38,796 bases of DNA, from contig JAFVRG010000017.1 of assembly GCA_017504405.1 (NCBI GenBank), forward strand, positions 1 through 38,796, given 5' to 3'. The position numbers and the translations under genes were made by a program. Under the pieces are notes generated by a model. That model was not told the DNA's origin. It saw nothing but the letters and a program-made list of their open reading frames with translations, and searched no databases. This stretch comes from Clostridia bacterium. Lineage in GTDB: Bacteria > Bacillota > Clostridia > Oscillospirales > CAG-272. Of this stretch, positions 23,077 through 31,903 are shown piece by piece. Each line of letters opens with the position of its first letter. Positions within the stretch are counted from its first letter, which is position 1.

Positions 23077-24516
23077 TTAGTATGCCTTGCCCCAGATTAC
23101 AAGGGACTTTGCGGGCTTGCCGCAGCATACGCATTTGTCGGATATGCTTTCCTGCTCGAGAGGAACACAGCGAGAGCCAACGCCCGTCTGCGCCTTTACC
23201 TCATCCTCGCACGCCTCGTCGCCGCACCACATTGCACGGATAAAGCCGTCGCCCTTGGAAAGAGCCTCGTTTATTTCGTCAATGCTCTTGCAGTCATAGG
23301 TTCTGCGCGCTCTGTTCTCAGCTGCCTTCGCAAACATACCGTCACGGCACTCTGTAAGCTTTTCCTTAACAGTGTCTGCAATAGAGTCAAGAGAAACAAC
23401 GCTCTTTTCCATATTGTATCTTGATACGAGAACGCACTGATTTGCCTCAATATCACGGGGACCGATTTCGAGACGGAGGGGAACACCCTTCATCTCATAT
23501 TCTGCGAATTTCCATCCGGGAGACTGGTCGGAGTCATCCATCTTTACACGTATACCCACAGCCTTAATCGCATCGCACAGCTCTGATGCCTTTTCGAGAA
23601 CACCCTCCTTATGCTGAGCGATAGGAACTATAATTACCTGTATAGGTGCGACAGCGGGAGGCAGAACCAGTCCGTTGTCATCGCCGTGAGTCATTATAAT
23701 TCCGCCTATCATTCTCGTGGTACAGCCCCACGAGGTCTGGTGCGGATATGCAACAGTGTTTTCCTTTGTTGTATAGGTTATATCAAACGCCTTTGCAAAT
23801 CCGTCTCCAAAATAGTGCGACGTCGCCGCCTGCAAGCACTTTCCGTCGTGCATAAGCGCCTCGATAGCGTAGGTGTCTTCAGCTCCCGCAAATTTATCCG
23901 AGGGTGTCTTACATCCCTTGACTACGGGAATTGCGAGATCCTTTTCATGGAAATCTGCATATACGTTCAGCATCTGCACGGTTTCTGCACGTGCCTCATC
24001 GGCGGTTGCGTGCATCGTGTGTCCCTCCTGCCAGAGAAATTCTCTCGAACGCAAGAACGGACGTGTGGTTTTCTCCCATCTGACAACCGAGCACCACTGA
24101 TTGTAGAGCTTCGGCAGGTCACGGTAGGACTTGATTATGTTAGCATAATGCTCACAGAAAAGCGTTTCGGAGGTCGGGCGTACGCAGAGACGCTCGGTGA
24201 GAGGCTCGCTGCCGCCGTGAGTTACCCATGCAACCTCGGGTGCAAAGCCCTCTACGTGGTCCTTCTCCTTCTGCAACAAAGATTCGGGTATGAACATAGG
24301 CATGTATACGTTCTCGTGACCGAGAGCCTTGAATCTGTCGTCGAGTATTTTCTGAATATTTTCCCAGATAGCGTATCCGTACGGCCTTATAACCATACAA
24401 CCCTTTACGCTTGAGTAGTCAATGAGGTCTGCCTTTTTACAGATGTCGGTATACCACTTGGCAAAATCCTCGTCCATCGAGGTTATTGCCTCAACCATTT
24501 TTTTGTTCTGTGCCAT
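23077..24516 (-). CDS. proS: Prolyl-tRNA synthetase, archaeal/eukaryotic type
   Basis: Charges tRNA-Pro with proline in the cytoplasm. 479 residues, the size of the short ProS type without the bacterial editing insertion. Class II synthetase motif 2 is seen in [22 protein letters not shown] and motif 3 in [11 protein letters not shown]. The anticodon-binding domain follows from about 280, and the C-terminal zinc-finger-like domain carries paired cysteines (CGDEACED near 435; CVCCG near 465). The start is the ATG at 24516, with GGAG 6 bases upstream; the long upstream extension runs through the promoter. No T-box leader is visible in the short leader. Confidence 0.95.
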   Translation of the reverse strand: MAQNKKMVEAITSMDEDFAKWYTDICKKADLIDYSSVKGCMVIRPYGYAIWENIQKILDDRFKALGHENVYMPMFIPESLLQKEKDHVEGFAPEVAWVTHGGSEPLTERLCVRPTSETLFCEHYANIIKSYRDLPKLYNQWCSVVRWEKTTRPFLRSREFLWQEGHTMHATADEARAETVQMLNVYADFHEKDLAIPVVKGCKTPSDKFAGAEDTYAIEALMHDGKCLQAATSHYFGDGFAKAFDITYTTKENTVAYPHQTSWGCTTRMIGGIIMTHGDDNGLVLPPAVAPIQVIIVPIAQHKEGVLEKASELCDAIKAVGIRVKMDDSDQSPGWKFAEYEMKGVPLRLEIGPRDIEANQCVLVSRYNMEKSVVSLDSIADTVKEKLTECRDGMFAKAAENRARRTYDCKSIDEINEALSKGDGFIRAMWCGDEACEDEVKAQTGVGSRCVPLEQESISDKCVCCGKPAKSLVIWGKAY

Positions 24517-24559
24517 TTTTAGCTCCTGATAATAAAATAATAGTAACAATAATAAACAC

Positions 24560-24588
24560 ATTATATAACATCGAACAAAAAAAGTCAA
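24560..24588 (-). promoter_or_regulatory. Promoter of proS
   Basis: Minus strand TTGACT (24588-24583), 17-bp spacer, TATAAT (24565-24560), about 45 bases before the start codon. Confidence 0.8.
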
Positions 24589-24711
24589 GAGAATAGAAAC
24601 ATTTTCCGCTTTCACCTATTAGTGGAAATCGGCTTTTTGCACAAAAGAGAGACGAATAATTCAAATTTTCTATGATTCTTATTAGAAAATAATATTTTTT
24701 TGAAAAATCTA

Positions 24712-24740
24712 TTGAAAAATTATTCAAAATGTTATATAAT
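24712..24740 (+). promoter_or_regulatory. Promoter of the aminotransferase gene
   Basis: TTGAAA (24712-24717), 17-bp spacer, TATAAT (24735-24740), about 32 bases before the ATG at 24773. The stretch 24589-24711 between this and the proS promoter is A/T-rich with nothing else recognisable. Confidence 0.8.
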
Positions 24741-24772
24741 CAAGAGGATTAAATGACCATAGGAGCTTTTTT

Positions 24773-26050
24773 ATGAATTACAAGGAATTGTCTGCGCAGC
24801 AGCTTTTTGCAGAGTACGAAAGGGTTAGTGCAGAGTATAATAGCTATAAAGCGAAGGGCCTTAAGCTCGATATATCGAGAGGTAAGCCATCGGAGGAGCA
24901 GCTTGACGCCAGCCTCGGTCTGCTCTCGAAGCAGAGAACCGTCGCTGATTGCAAGAGTGCTGACGGCTTTGACTGCCGTAACTACGGTATAGCCTTCGGT
25001 ATGCCTGAAATGAAGGCGATTTTCTCCGACATCACAGGTATCCCTGCGGATAACATCATAGTCGGAGGAAATTCCAGCCTCAATATGATGTACGATTCGC
25101 TCGCGCGTGCTATGATTTTCGGTGTGTACGGTTCACCCCGTCCCTGGTGCCGTGAGGAGAGAATAAAATTCCTCTGCCCCGCACCCGGATACGACAGGCA
25201 TTTTGCTGTAACGGAAACGCTCGGCTTTGAGCTTATCCCAGTGAAAATGAACGCTGACGGTCCCGATATGGATGAGGTTGAGGCGCTTGTCAAGGACCCT
25301 GAGGTTAAGGGCATCTGGTGTGTGCCTAAGTACAGCAACCCTACGGGAATAACCTATTCTGACGAGGTGGTGCGCCGCCTTGCAAAAATGGAAACGGGAG
25401 CGCCAGATTTCCGCATTATGTGGGATAACGCCTATATCATTCACGACCTCACGGGTGAGAGTGACCAATTGCTCGATATTTTTAAAGAGGCAGAGAAATA
25501 CGGCAATGAGGACAGAATATTCTATTTCACCTCTACGTCGAAAATCACGTTCCCCGGTGCAGGCGTTGCTATGATGGGAGCGAGCAAAAACAACCTTGAC
25601 CAGATAAAGCCTCTTATTTCAATACAGACAATAGGCCCCGACAAGCTCAATCAGCTCCGTCACGTAGAGTTCCTTAAGGATAAGGAGGGCGTGCTCAGTC
25701 ATATGAAGCTCCATGCAGAGCTCCTCGGTAAGCGCTTTGATATTCTCCTTAATGCTCTTAAAAGCGGCCTTGGCGGTCTGGGTATTGCGGAGTGGAACGA
25801 GCCGAAGGGCGGTTACTTTGTCAGCCTTGATACGCTACCCGGCTGTGCAAAGCGTGCATACACGCTCGCAAAGGAGGCAGGTGTAACCCTCACCACCGTT
25901 GGAGCAACCTTCCCGTACGGCAAGGACCCGGAGGATAAGAATCTTCGTCTCGCACCGTCATACCCATCCTGCGAGGAGCTGGCGTTGGCATCGGAAATTC
26001 TCGTCTGCGTTATTAAACTTGCAACGCTTGAAAAAATGCTCAATAAATAA
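24773..26050 (+). CDS. Aspartate aminotransferase, type Ic (class I PLP enzyme)
   Basis: PLP-dependent transaminase of 425 residues, probably interconverting aspartate + 2-oxoglutarate and oxaloacetate + glutamate. It belongs to the branch of fold-type I aminotransferases with a distinctive N terminus (LDISRGKPSEEQLD), as in the Corynebacterium-type enzyme. Seen: substrate and PLP residues in GGNSSLNMMYD, PKYSNPTGITYSDE and MWDNAYIIHDL; the Schiff-base lysine is K257 in STSKITFPGAGVA; the carboxylate-binding arginine is likely in NLRLAPSYPS near the C terminus. GGAGC lies 7 bases before the ATG. Monocistronic. Exact substrate is inferred from family. Confidence 0.88.
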   Translation: MNYKELSAQQLFAEYERVSAEYNSYKAKGLKLDISRGKPSEEQLDASLGLLSKQRTVADCKSADGFDCRNYGIAFGMPEMKAIFSDITGIPADNIIVGGNSSLNMMYDSLARAMIFGVYGSPRPWCREERIKFLCPAPGYDRHFAVTETLGFELIPVKMNADGPDMDEVEALVKDPEVKGIWCVPKYSNPTGITYSDEVVRRLAKMETGAPDFRIMWDNAYIIHDLTGESDQLLDIFKEAEKYGNEDRIFYFTSTSKITFPGAGVAMMGASKNNLDQIKPLISIQTIGPDKLNQLRHVEFLKDKEGVLSHMKLHAELLGKRFDILLNALKSGLGGLGIAEWNEPKGGYFVSLDTLPGCAKRAYTLAKEAGVTLTTVGATFPYGKDPEDKNLRLAPSYPSCEELALASEILVCVIKLATLEKMLNK

Positions 26051-26062
26051 TATTAAGAAAAG

Positions 26063-26098
26063 AAAAACGGCGTTTCCCATAGGGGGGACGCCGTTTTT
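26063..26098. terminator. Bidirectional terminator between convergent genes
   Basis: aaaaacggcgt (26063-26073) pairs with acgccgttttt (26088-26098), and the loop contains ccc/ggg that can pair further. It ends the aminotransferase gene and the facing AraC-family gene. Confidence 0.88.
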
Positions 26099-26111
26099 AT
26101 ATTTTGTCAAA

Positions 26112-26939
26112 TCAACGGGTTGCGGATTTTCTCAAGAATTCTGTCGGTGACATCCCCGTAAATTTACGGAATGTTTTGCTGAAATGATATATATCGGAAA
26201 ATCCGAGCTGATCAGCTATTTCCCCTACAGAAAAATGCTCGTCGGACAGTAGTAGCTGCTTTGCTCTCTCTATTCTGTGCCTTTGGCGGAACGTCATCGG
26301 ACTCTCTCCGCTGTATTCGGAAAACAGACGGCGGAAATAGCATTCGCTCACACCGCTTTTTTCGGCTATTTCCGATATGCTGAGGTTGGAATCCTTCTCC
26401 AAGAGCTCTATTCCCGTGCGTATGCAGGCGTACCTGTTTCTTGTGACACGGTTTTTTTGTTTTTGACAAATGGCGGCTATTATTCTGTATATAATTGCCT
26501 TAACCTTTGGCATACAAACAATATTCTTTTTCATTTCCTCGGCGAGATTGTCCATATCCATAGCCATAGAGGATTCAACGTTTTTAAGACACAGCACGGG
26601 CAAAAGTGACGGTACTATTTCCTCTCCGCCTGCATCAGTAAGCTGAAAGTGAATAACCACGGTATCGGTCTCGGTTTCTCCTGTGTCCTTGAAATCTACT
26701 CTGTATTCCGAGCCCTTCGGCGTGTAAATGAGCTGATTTTTTGCTACCTCGAGCACAGCACCGCTTTTATCCCTTACTGTTGCGGAGCAATTTTTAGTCC
26801 ATAGAAGCGTGTGTGAAACCTTCGGTCTGCCCAAGGCGTTGTAGCAGTTGCGGCGGGAGTACCAGTCCTGAGTTTTCGACATAGGCTCGTTTATTTGAAA
26901 TTCTGTGCTGTACAGAGCTTCAAACGGAATTATTTTCAT
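26112..26939 (-). CDS. AraC-family transcriptional regulator
   Basis: 275 residues. The N-terminal half (about 25-130) fits a cupin-like sensor domain (VAKNQLIYTPKGSEYRVDF). The C-terminal 100 residues hold the double HTH: first helix-turn-helix LSISEIAEKSGVSECYFRRLFSEYSGESPMTF (about 180-212), second FSVGEIADQLGFSDIYHFSKTFRKFTGMSPTEF (about 235-267), the latter matching the AraC signature. AGGAGG lies 7 bases before the ATG. It is divergent from the ten-gene catabolic operon and so is its likely regulator, presumably responding to a sugar or sugar-like ligand. Confidence 0.9.
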   Translation of the reverse strand: MKIIPFEALYSTEFQINEPMSKTQDWYSRRNCYNALGRPKVSHTLLWTKNCSATVRDKSGAVLEVAKNQLIYTPKGSEYRVDFKDTGETETDTVVIHFQLTDAGGEEIVPSLLPVLCLKNVESSMAMDMDNLAEEMKKNIVCMPKVKAIIYRIIAAICQKQKNRVTRNRYACIRTGIELLEKDSNLSISEIAEKSGVSECYFRRLFSEYSGESPMTFRQRHRIERAKQLLLSDEHFSVGEIADQLGFSDIYHFSKTFRKFTGMSPTEFLRKSATR

Positions 26940-26969
26940 TTTTATACCTCCTCATACGTGCTTTATTAC

Positions 26970-27060
26970 AGTATAACATACTTTTTTGCAAAAGTGTATC
27001 GTTTTTTACAAATTTTTTATTGTTTTTTGCATTTTATTTTCGCGTGCCCCGTGTTAAAAT
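26970..27060. promoter_or_regulatory. Divergent promoter region with three operator-like direct repeats
   Basis: Three copies of (C/G)TTTTTT(G/A)CA(A/T)(A/T) lie at 26981-26992, 27001-27012 and 27022-27033, offset by 20 and 21 bp (two helical turns), the geometry used by AraC-family dimers. On the minus strand TACACT-17-TATACT (26998-26970) is a candidate promoter for the regulator; the first repeat lies between its boxes. On the plus strand a -10 TAAAAT at 27055-27060 has no recognisable -35; the third repeat sits next to the -35 position. Autorepression plus activation of the operon is the simplest reading. Confidence 0.55.
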
Positions 27061-27088
27061 AAAATAAAAAGCACAGGAGGTTTTTGTT

Positions 27089-28498
27089 GTGTTTGAATAT
27101 AAGGTAAAAATAGCGCTTGCGCCGATGCGCCGAAATCTGAGCAAACGCCCGAGCGGTATGCCGTTTGCGTGGGATGCCGCAGAGAAACGAGCAGAGGAAT
27201 TTGTCGGCTACATAGAAAAAAACTTTGCGTCCGAAAACGTTGAATTTGTAAATTCTAAGGGGCTTGGCTGTAACGATTTGATGTTTGACGATGCCTCAAT
27301 GAGAGAATTTCTCGAACGTTTCAAGAGCGAAGACGTCGATGCGGTTATGATTATAAACTGCAACTTCGGTAACGAGGAGATTGCGGCAGACCTTGCGAGG
27401 GAGCTTGGCAAGCCCGTGCTGCTTTGGGCGCCTCTTGACGAGGAGTACGGTCCTGACGGAGTGCGTACCACCGATTCACAGTGCGGTCTGTTCGGCGTTT
27501 CACGTCAGTTCCAGAGATTTCACATTCCGTTTTCACACCTTCCCTCGTGCAGAGTGGATAGCCCCGAGTTTTCCGAGGGATTTAACCGCTTTGTCCGTGT
27601 CGCCTGCATGGTAAAGAATTTCAAGGGCATGAGAATAGGACAGATAGGCGGACGTCCCATGCCGTTCTTCTCGGTTATATGGAACGAGGGCGAGCTGATG
27701 GAGAAATTCGGCATAAAGATAATACCGATTAACTTTGCACTCATCGAGCAGAGAATGAAAACAGCTCCCGAGCTGTACACCGAGGAAATATCCGAGTATG
27801 AGAAATATTTTCTCTCAAAATTCACCCTTGACGAGCAGACGCCGAAATACGTCCGTCCTATGGCTACGCTGGCGGCGGTTTATAAGCATCTGTTCGAGGA
27901 ATACAACCTTGACATTCTCTCGGCAGAATGCTGGACGGCAACCCCCGTTATGTTTGACGGCCTTGCCCCCTGCGCAGTATACGGTATGCTTAACGATATG
28001 GGATATATCGTCGCCTGCGAGAGCGATATACACTGCGCTATGACGATGGCACTGCTCAAATGTGCAACCCTCGGTGAGGGTAGACCCCTGTTTGGCGAGT
28101 TCACAGTCCGTCACCCCGAGAACAAAAACGCCGAGCTGCTATGGCACTGCGGACTGTTCCCTCTGTCGCAGAAGGCAGAGGACGGCAAGGACAGTGCCCC
28201 CCGCATAATAAATCAGCGTGAATGGTTCAGAGCAAAGGACGGAGTCTACACCGTTGCCCGTATAGACCAGGACGGCGGCGAATATTCTGTTCTGCCTCTT
28301 TTGTGCAAAACAACCGACGGTCCTGCTACCAGCGGCACATACCTCTGGGCTGAATTTGACGATTTACAGAACGTAGAGGACAGAATAATAGATGGCCCGT
28401 ACATACACCATTTCGTTGAAATAGAGGGCGATTACCGCAAGGAGATTGCGGAATTTTGCAAGTATTTCTCGAATCTTAAAGTTGATAAATCCGTTTGA
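27089..28498 (+). CDS. L-fucose/L-arabinose isomerase family protein
   Basis: 469 residues, cytoplasmic. The overall pattern fits the FucI/AraA-type aldose-ketose isomerase superfamily: an N-terminal Rossmann-like part with DAVMIINCNFGNEEIA and GKPVLLWAPLDEEYGP, a middle containing RIGQIGGRPMPFFSV, and a C-terminal part with DILSAECWTATP, ACESDIHCAMTM and a terminal IDGPYIHHFVEIEGDY. Candidate metal ligands are the Glu and Asp of AECW and ESDIH plus a C-terminal His, as in the family, but I cannot assign them securely. It starts with GTG, AGGAGG 8-9 bases upstream. First gene of the ten-gene operon. The substrate is unknown; members of this superfamily are often misannotated. Confidence 0.72.
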   Translation: MFEYKVKIALAPMRRNLSKRPSGMPFAWDAAEKRAEEFVGYIEKNFASENVEFVNSKGLGCNDLMFDDASMREFLERFKSEDVDAVMIINCNFGNEEIAADLARELGKPVLLWAPLDEEYGPDGVRTTDSQCGLFGVSRQFQRFHIPFSHLPSCRVDSPEFSEGFNRFVRVACMVKNFKGMRIGQIGGRPMPFFSVIWNEGELMEKFGIKIIPINFALIEQRMKTAPELYTEEISEYEKYFLSKFTLDEQTPKYVRPMATLAAVYKHLFEEYNLDILSAECWTATPVMFDGLAPCAVYGMLNDMGYIVACESDIHCAMTMALLKCATLGEGRPLFGEFTVRHPENKNAELLWHCGLFPLSQKAEDGKDSAPRIINQREWFRAKDGVYTVARIDQDGGEYSVLPLLCKTTDGPATSGTYLWAEFDDLQNVEDRIIDGPYIHHFVEIEGDYRKEIAEFCKYFSNLKVDKSV

Positions 28499-28516
28499 AT
28501 ATAAGGAGATAATAAA

Positions 28517-29953
28517 ATGCAGTATCAGATGAATGAATTTTTGTTTGCTATGATTCTGACCGAGCTTGAGGATGCGGTTGGAAAGGAAAATTGCTCGACC
28601 AGAGCAATCGACAAGGTTACACACAGCGTTGACTACTATTGGCTATCCCGTATGTGGGCTGACCGCGGTTGCCGTATGCCCGAGGCTGACATAATCGTAT
28701 GCCCCGAGAACGCAACCGAGGTATCAAAGGTTCTCAAAATTGCCAATTACTACAAGCTCCCCGTTACCACGTGGGGCGCAGGTGGCGGAACGCAGGGCGG
28801 AGCTATTCCCGTGTGCGGCGGTATTATTCTCGATACCAAGAGAATGAACAAGATATACGAGGTAAACACCGAGGGTATGTACATAGAGTGCGGAACAGGC
28901 GCTATTTATAAGCATATCGAGTGGGCGGCAAATGAGGTTGGCAAGGCAACGATGCATTACCCCTCCTCCCTCACCTGCTCAACCGTCGGCGGATTTTTGG
29001 CGCACAGAGGTATCGGCGTTTGCTCAACCAAATACGGCAAAATCGACGATATGGTTCTGCAGATGGAGGTTGTTCTTCCCAACGGCGATATCATAAACAC
29101 CTCCTCAGCGCCCAAGCATGCTGCAGGTCCTGACCTTAACCAGATATTCATCGGCTCTGAGGGAACGCTCGGCATTATCACGAAGGCGCAGATAAGAATA
29201 TTCGATCAGCCTGAGGAGCGTCGCTTCCGCGGATTCTTGTTCCAGAATATGACGGGTGCGTTTAAGGCAAGCCGTGAGCTTCTCCAGAAGTTCAAGCCGT
29301 CTGTTATGCGTCTTTACGACGAGGCGGAAACCGCATCTCTTATCAAAAAGATAGTTGGCGTCGAGCGCAAGGGCGCATTTATGAACGTGGCTATCGAGGG
29401 CTGTAAGGAGCTCGTGGAGGTTGAGGAGAAGCTGCTCCTTGAAACCTTTGCAAAGTACGGAGCAGAGGACCTCGGCTCCGAGTATGGCGAGAAGTGGTGG
29501 AAGGAGAAGATAACATTCTTCTACCCCGGTCATATGATGGATATTCCGCAGATGTTCGGAACAATGGATACTATCGCCCCCTATGATAAGATTGAGGAAA
29601 TCTACTGGGCGATGAAGAAGGCTATTGAAACCAATTTCCCTCAGGCGAAATTTATCGCTCACTTCTCGCATTGGTACGAGTGGGGCGCAATGCTGTACGA
29701 CCGTTTCATTATAGAGGGAAAGGATGTGCCGAAGGATCCCGTTGAGGCACTCCGTCTGCATCAGGCAGTATGGTCCTGCGGTGTCAGGGCGGCGCTCGCA
29801 CACGGCGGCGTTGTAAACGACCATCACGGCGTAGGAATAAAGCTCGGACGTCTTATGAAGGAGCAGTACGGCCCTGCAATGCAGGTATTCGAGGGACTCA
29901 AAAAGCAGCTTGACCCCAACGGTATAATGAATCCGTTCAAGCTCGGAATATAA
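28517..29953 (+). CDS. GlcD-like FAD-binding oxidoreductase
   Basis: 478 residues in the VAO/PCMH flavoprotein family (GlcD, D-lactate dehydrogenase), which oxidise 2-hydroxy acids or similar alcohols. The FAD-binding domain runs from about 55 to 235, with VTTWGAGGGTQGGAIPVCGG as the pyrophosphate loop and PDLNQIFIGSEGTLGIITKA as the second signature. The FAD-oxidase C-terminal domain follows, containing the conserved VVNDHHGVG and the end LDPNGIMNPFKLGI. AAGGAG lies 8 bases before the ATG. The Fe-S gene follows after 13 bases and an ETF fusion is encoded at the operon end, so electrons probably leave through these partners. Confidence 0.85.
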   Translation: MQYQMNEFLFAMILTELEDAVGKENCSTRAIDKVTHSVDYYWLSRMWADRGCRMPEADIIVCPENATEVSKVLKIANYYKLPVTTWGAGGGTQGGAIPVCGGIILDTKRMNKIYEVNTEGMYIECGTGAIYKHIEWAANEVGKATMHYPSSLTCSTVGGFLAHRGIGVCSTKYGKIDDMVLQMEVVLPNGDIINTSSAPKHAAGPDLNQIFIGSEGTLGIITKAQIRIFDQPEERRFRGFLFQNMTGAFKASRELLQKFKPSVMRLYDEAETASLIKKIVGVERKGAFMNVAIEGCKELVEVEEKLLLETFAKYGAEDLGSEYGEKWWKEKITFFYPGHMMDIPQMFGTMDTIAPYDKIEEIYWAMKKAIETNFPQAKFIAHFSHWYEWGAMLYDRFIIEGKDVPKDPVEALRLHQAVWSCGVRAALAHGGVVNDHHGVGIKLGRLMKEQYGPAMQVFEGLKKQLDPNGIMNPFKLGI

Positions 29954-29966
29954 GGAGGGTATAGAA

Positions 29967-31049
29967 ATGTTGATGTCAGAAAAATCCAAACAGCACGCAG
30001 ATGCGTGCAGATTCTGCTGGATGTGCCACCATATCTGCCCGATAGGAAATGCGAGCGGACACGAGAGGAGCACTCCCCGTGCGAGAGCGCTCGGAATATC
30101 TCTGGTAAACAGGGGTGCCATCGAGCTTGAGGAAATAATGGACAATATCTATGAATGTGTCGGATGCGGAGCATGCGTGCACGACTGCGTTACGGGCTGG
30201 GACCCTGTTATGTTTACAAAGGAAACCAGACTTCTTGCCGCTCTGGACGGCAAGCTTCCCGATTACATATCAAAGCTTGTTGAGAACTGTCTCAATACGG
30301 GAAATGCTTACGGCAAAACCGAAATTGATTCAGAGCTTTGCGATGCTGTAAAGGCGCACAGCGAAAAAACCGATACGCTTCTTCTGCTCGGTGCAGATGC
30401 AAGATATATGGTGCCAAATCAGGCAGTAAAGGCAATACGTGTGCTCGAAAAGGCGGGCGTTAAGTTTACCGTTCTCGCAGATGAGCCTGCAACGGGAGCA
30501 CAGCTCGACTTCCTCATCGGAGCGGCAAATGAAACAAAGGAGCAGATGCTCGCCTGCGCTAAGGTTATGTCGGAATACAAAGCCGTTGTTATATACGACC
30601 CACAGGATGCCAAAGCAATAAAGCAGACCTATAAAGCATACGGTGTCGAGTATTCGGCAGAGGCTCTCACCTACACCTCATTTGTAGCAAAGCTTTTAAA
30701 AGACGGAAAGCTGGAGGCAAAGCACAGTGACAAGGGCGTTACGCTTCAGGACCCCTGTCAGCTTTCCCGTGACCTTGACGAGAGCGAGGACGCTCGTGAG
30801 ATAGTTATGTCCTATGCGGTGCTTGGCGAGATGCTTCTCAACCGCAAGGAAACGGTATGGGCAGGTAATATACTGACGGCTCAGTATATGCCAGAAATCA
30901 TCAAAAAGGTATCAGAGAGAAGAATTTTCAACGCAAAGAGCGTGGGTGCCGATACTATAGTTACGGCATCCGTTTCCGAGTATGCGGCGCTCAGAGCGGT
31001 TGCAACCGACGTTGAGATTATCTCAATTGAGGACTTGATTTTAGGATAA
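29967..31049 (+). CDS. GlcF-like 4Fe-4S protein with degenerate CCG domain
   Basis: 360 residues. Two ferredoxin-type clusters are clear: C14-x2-C17-x2-C20-x3-CP and C64-x2-C67-x2-C70-x3-C74. The C-terminal part matches the CCG/heterodisulfide-reductase-like fold by pattern (VTLQDPCQLSRDL with C264, and GADTIVTASVSEYAALR at the end), but only that one cysteine remains: the second CCG and CPxC positions are replaced (WAGN; SVSEY). It therefore carries two cubane clusters and probably lacks the usual C-terminal site. Partner of the preceding flavoprotein, as GlcF is of GlcD. AAGGAGGG precedes the ATG. Confidence 0.82.
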   Translation: MLMSEKSKQHADACRFCWMCHHICPIGNASGHERSTPRARALGISLVNRGAIELEEIMDNIYECVGCGACVHDCVTGWDPVMFTKETRLLAALDGKLPDYISKLVENCLNTGNAYGKTEIDSELCDAVKAHSEKTDTLLLLGADARYMVPNQAVKAIRVLEKAGVKFTVLADEPATGAQLDFLIGAANETKEQMLACAKVMSEYKAVVIYDPQDAKAIKQTYKAYGVEYSAEALTYTSFVAKLLKDGKLEAKHSDKGVTLQDPCQLSRDLDESEDAREIVMSYAVLGEMLLNRKETVWAGNILTAQYMPEIIKKVSERRIFNAKSVGADTIVTASVSEYAALRAVATDVEIISIEDLILG

Positions 31050-31061
31050 AGAGGCGGTATA

Positions 31062-31901
31062 ATGTTAGTATCACTTAAAGAAATAATATCTATGGCAGAA
31101 AAGGGCGGATACTGTATTCCCGCCTTCAACGTATACAACATTGAAACGGTTATGGGTGTTGTGTCGGCGGCAGAGGAGGCAAACGCCCCCGTTATAATTC
31201 AGATTTACCCCAGACTTGTCAATGAGCAGGTGGGCTTCTATCTCGCTCCCGCAATCGTTGCGGCGGCGCACAGGTCCAGTGTTCCCATCTGCCTGCACCT
31301 CGACCACGGCCCGTCCGAAATCGAGGCACAGAGAGCGCTCCGTTGGGGTTTTTCGGGCATAATGTATGACGGCTCGGTTCACCCGATTGAGGAAAACATC
31401 AAAAACACAAGGCACATTGTAGAAATGTGCAACGCAATAGGCGTGGGTGTTGAGGGTGAGCTCGGTCACGTTGGCAGTGTAAACGACGATTCTATGGACG
31501 AGTTTACCAATCCCGACGAGGCGGCAAGGTTTGTTAAGGAAACGGGAGTATGCTGCCTTGCGGTTCTTATCGGTAATGCTCACGGTCATTATAAAAAGCC
31601 TCCCTGCCTTGATATTGACAGGGTTAAGGCTATAAGGGAGGCGACGGGCGGTATTCCCCTCGTGCTTCACGGCGGCTCAGGTATTCCCGATGAACAGGTG
31701 AAGGCGGCAATTGCCGCAGGCGTACGCAAAATGAACATAGGCACTGACGTCTGCTGTGCGTTTGCAGAGGGCACAAAGGAGGCGCTTGACGACTCGAAGA
31801 GAAGCCTGGCTGTTGATATATTTATGAAGAAGGCTGTTGAATCGGTAAAAGCGGTTGCGCTTGATAAGATAAGGCTTGTCGGTGCATACGGAAAGGCATA
31901 A
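31062..31901 (+). CDS. Class II (zinc) ketose-bisphosphate aldolase
   Basis: 279 residues, the size of the GatY/KbaY/IolJ branch of class II fructose-bisphosphate aldolases, which cleave ketose bisphosphates to DHAP and an aldehyde. The catalytic Asp and first zinc His are D81-H82 in CLHLDHGPS; further ligands lie in EGELGHVGS, GNAHGHYK and LVLHGGSGIPDEQ, and the phosphate-binding end is VRKMNIGTDV. The PfkB kinase gene follows 2 bases later, so a kinase-aldolase pair is likely. Substrate could be a tagatose-type bisphosphate or the inositol-pathway keto-acid phosphate; the sequence alone does not decide. Confidence 0.9.
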   Translation: MLVSLKEIISMAEKGGYCIPAFNVYNIETVMGVVSAAEEANAPVIIQIYPRLVNEQVGFYLAPAIVAAAHRSSVPICLHLDHGPSEIEAQRALRWGFSGIMYDGSVHPIEENIKNTRHIVEMCNAIGVGVEGELGHVGSVNDDSMDEFTNPDEAARFVKETGVCCLAVLIGNAHGHYKKPPCLDIDRVKAIREATGGIPLVLHGGSGIPDEQVKAAIAAGVRKMNIGTDVCCAFAEGTKEALDDSKRSLAVDIFMKKAVESVKAVALDKIRLVGAYGKA

Positions 31902-31903
31902 TT

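Noticed and set aside
24517..24560. T-box leader before proS
   Set aside because: The leader is about 40 bases long, too short for a T-box, and holds no T-box sequence or terminator.
29105..30145. 346-codon minus-strand frame
   Set aside because: Opposite the flavoprotein and Fe-S genes; cysteine/histidine-rich nonsense composition and no start signals.
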